From: a virus
Strand: one strand, 5' to 3'
DNA: 32,623 bases
Virus record (IMG/VR): IMGVR_UViG_3300009009_000034
Location: 1-32,623 of that record
Position numbers and translations under genes: made by a program. Shown here piece by piece: positions 31,128 through 32,623 of this stretch. Positions within the stretch are counted from its first letter, which is position 1. Every line of letters starts with the position of its first letter. The notes under the pieces were generated by a model. It saw only the letters and a program-made list of their open reading frames with translations. It ran no database searches and had not been told where the DNA came from.

Positions 31128-32623
31128 GTGCATAAAGTAAAGTCTCACAAGTCTGTTGAACAAATTGCAAAGAAGCATCGTCTTGATGTTTCTTTTATAC
31201 AGAATCAACTTGATATGGGAGAACCGATTGAGCATGAACATACCAAAGATCATGATCTTGCAACTGATATTGCTCTACAGCATTTAGATGAAATTCCAGA
31301 TTATTATACTCGTTTGAAAAAGATGGAAGCAGATGCCAAGAAGCATCATAAAAAATTTAAAGATATTAAAGAAGAAGGTCTTCGTGATTGGTTTGGTAAA
31401 TCTAAATCAAAAGATGGAAAATCTGGATGGGTGAACGTTGTAACTGGTGGAACTTGTGCAAGTGACGAGCCTGGGGAAGGAGTTCCAAAATGTGTATCCT
31501 CTTCCAAAAGAGCAAGCATGACTAAAGCAGAAAGACTTTCTGCGTCAAGAAGAAAAAAAGCAGCAGACTCTGATCAGCAACAAAAATCGGATGCTGCAAA
31601 ACCAACTTATGTTTCTACTGATTCACCTAGAAATAAAATGAAAGAAGAAATGGACGTACAAGAAGCAAAAGATAAACCAAGTAAGGGTAGTGGTAAAAAG
31701 GATGCTTGTTATCATAAAGTAAAATCTAGATATAGCGTTTGGCCAAGTGCATATGCATCAGGAGCACTGGTCAAATGTCGCCAAAAAGGTGCTTCAAATT
31801 GGGGAACAAAGTCTGAAGAAGTAGAAATGATAAGATATTGTCCAAAATGTCAAAAAAATGAAACTAAAGAAGAATGTAGATATGGACCAAAATATTGGGA
31901 CATGTTTTCTACTCCAATTACATTGAGTGATATTGGAAAAAATTATACTCCAAATACTCCACATCCAGGAAATATGCCAGAATCAAAAGATCACGAACAT
32001 TCCATGGCAAGATCTGAAATTTCTACCATTATTTCGGCAGCAAATAGATTAAAGAAAAAAATGAAAGGGGAAGGTAATATTGAAGCTTGGGTTCAATCTA
32101 AAATTACTAAAGCAGCAGATTATCTAGACAGTGCGGCAGATTATATTGACAGTGGAGAAATGAACTCGGAAGGAGTAACCTTAGCAAAAGGTGAAGGAGG
32201 TTCTCCATACGAACCATATAATAAACCAAAAGGACCATCACAACCAACTCAACCTTCAGGTGGTTTTGATAAGTTTAGAGAAAAGTATGGTATTCCAAAA
32301 AAACCATCTGTTCAAATGGCACAATATATTCCACAAAGTAATACTATTGACGAACATGAAGTATATGGAAATATAACACTTCAAAATGCAGAAGGTAATG
32401 ATTTTGTTCAAATTATTGATTTAATCAAACCAGAAAAAATTAAAAGTTCTGTAAGTGAAAAATGTTGGGATGCATATGAGCAACAAGGAATGAAAAAGAA
32501 AGGAAAAAGATTAGTTCCAAATTGTGTTAAAAAGGAAGAATATTCTAACTGGAGAGACGAATTAATTATCTCCGAAAAGTGGGAAGATAAATTAAAAAAT
32601 ATGACTCCAGATCAAATTGAAAA
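31128..32623 (+). CDS. modular Cys/Lys-rich phage protein with DUF5661-like start (3' end outside window)
   Basis: The frame has no stop for 498 codons to the window edge. An in-frame TGA at 31110 and the match MHKVKSHKSVEQIAKKH support the GTG at 31128. Modules in order: residues 1-70, DUF5661-like, with EHEHT (35-39) and HLDEIPDYYTRL (52-63); 99-165, SGWVNVVTGGTC with C110 and C122 and a basic KRASMTKAERLSASRRKKAA; 190-225, DACYHKVKSRYSVWPSAYAS with C194 and C217; 237-262, a zinc-ribbon-like C238-x2-C241-x8-C250; 288-345, HSMARS and KGEGNIEAWVQSKITKAADY; a Pro-rich linker near 365-382; and CWDAYEQQGMKKKG with C446 and C466. I recall these modules separately in other marine T4-like phage proteins. 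Function is unknown. It is soluble, not a terminase, and lies where gp17 would follow gp16. Confidence 0.8.
   Translation, partial: MHKVKSHKSVEQIAKKHRLDVSFIQNQLDMGEPIEHEHTKDHDLATDIALQHLDEIPDYYTRLKKMEADAKKHHKKFKDIKEEGLRDWFGKSKSKDGKSGWVNVVTGGTCASDEPGEGVPKCVSSSKRASMTKAERLSASRRKKAADSDQQQKSDAAKPTYVSTDSPRNKMKEEMDVQEAKDKPSKGSGKKDACYHKVKSRYSVWPSAYASGALVKCRQKGASNWGTKSEEVEMIRYCPKCQKNETKEECRYGPKYWDMFSTPITLSDIGKNYTPNTPHPGNMPESKDHEHSMARSEISTIISAANRLKKKMKGEGNIEAWVQSKITKAADYLDSAADYIDSGEMNSEGVTLAKGEGGSPYEPYNKPKGPSQPTQPSGGFDKFREKYGIPKKPSVQMAQYIPQSNTIDEHEVYGNITLQNAEGNDFVQIIDLIKPEKIKSSVSEKCWDAYEQQGMKKKGKRLVPNCVKKEEYSNWRDELIISEKWEDKLKNMTPDQIE

Noticed and set aside
30933-31253. Minus-strand frame of 106 residues across gp16 and the modular gene
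   Set aside because: It runs antisense to two well supported genes and has no family pattern.
32191-32376. 61-residue + strand frame near the window end
   Set aside because: It lies out of frame within the modular protein, whose conserved pattern continues without interruption through this stretch.
1-32623. tRNA genes, CRISPR arrays, insertion sequences or introns
   Set aside because: No cloverleaf-like sequence, regular spaced repeats, transposase or homing endonuclease pattern was noticed; a dedicated scan was not possible.

Overview
This window is a piece of the structural (late) gene cluster of a T4-like myovirus, almost certainly a cyanophage of Synechococcus or Prochlorococcus. All genes lie on the + strand. 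The evidence is gene order (gp25, gp6, a giant protein in the gp7 slot, gp8, a second giant protein, gp13, gp14, gp15, gp16), low GC content, T4-type late promoter boxes, and small accessory genes I recognise from cyanomyoviruses (a virus-borne speD and several short conserved proteins). No integrase, transposase, tRNA, rRNA or CRISPR array was seen.

Layout. (1) Bases 1-421 are GC-rich and differ in codon use from everything after them: the tail of one gene, a 74-residue gene and two perfect hairpins. This is either foreign DNA, a genome end or an assembly chimera. (2) 422-3380 is an accessory region: two tiny overlapping genes, a GT-A-type glycosyltransferase, three small to mid-size conserved genes, a complete S-adenosylmethionine decarboxylase gene and one more small gene. 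(3) 3381-26910 is the baseplate block: gp25, gp6, a 3995-residue protein, gp8 and a 2539-residue DUF4815-type protein. (4) 26912-31116 holds three small genes and then the neck and packaging genes gp13, gp14, gp15 and gp16. (5) 31128-end is an open reading frame of at least 498 codons. It encodes a modular Cys/Lys-rich protein starting with a DUF5661-like segment, and sits where the large terminase (gp17) would follow in T4.

How the parts work together. gp25, gp6, the gp7-slot protein and gp8 should build the baseplate wedges. The 2539-residue protein occupies the place of T4 gp9-gp12 and is probably a peripheral baseplate or host-contact protein. gp13, gp14 and gp15 close the neck and join head to tail, and gp16 is the small terminase. 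Five NATAAATA boxes mark starts of late transcripts ahead of speD, gp25, gp8, the 114-residue gene and gp13. Genes inside each unit abut or overlap by a few bases.

Most notable: repeat families (a roughly 40-residue unit with a GxGY core, an H-x-TGD-type module, and short GIGT motifs) have spread through several structural proteins and are inserted even in gp14 and gp8. A YHYH-type domain is buried in the 3995-residue protein. The protein between gp16 and the window end is a mosaic of short modules.
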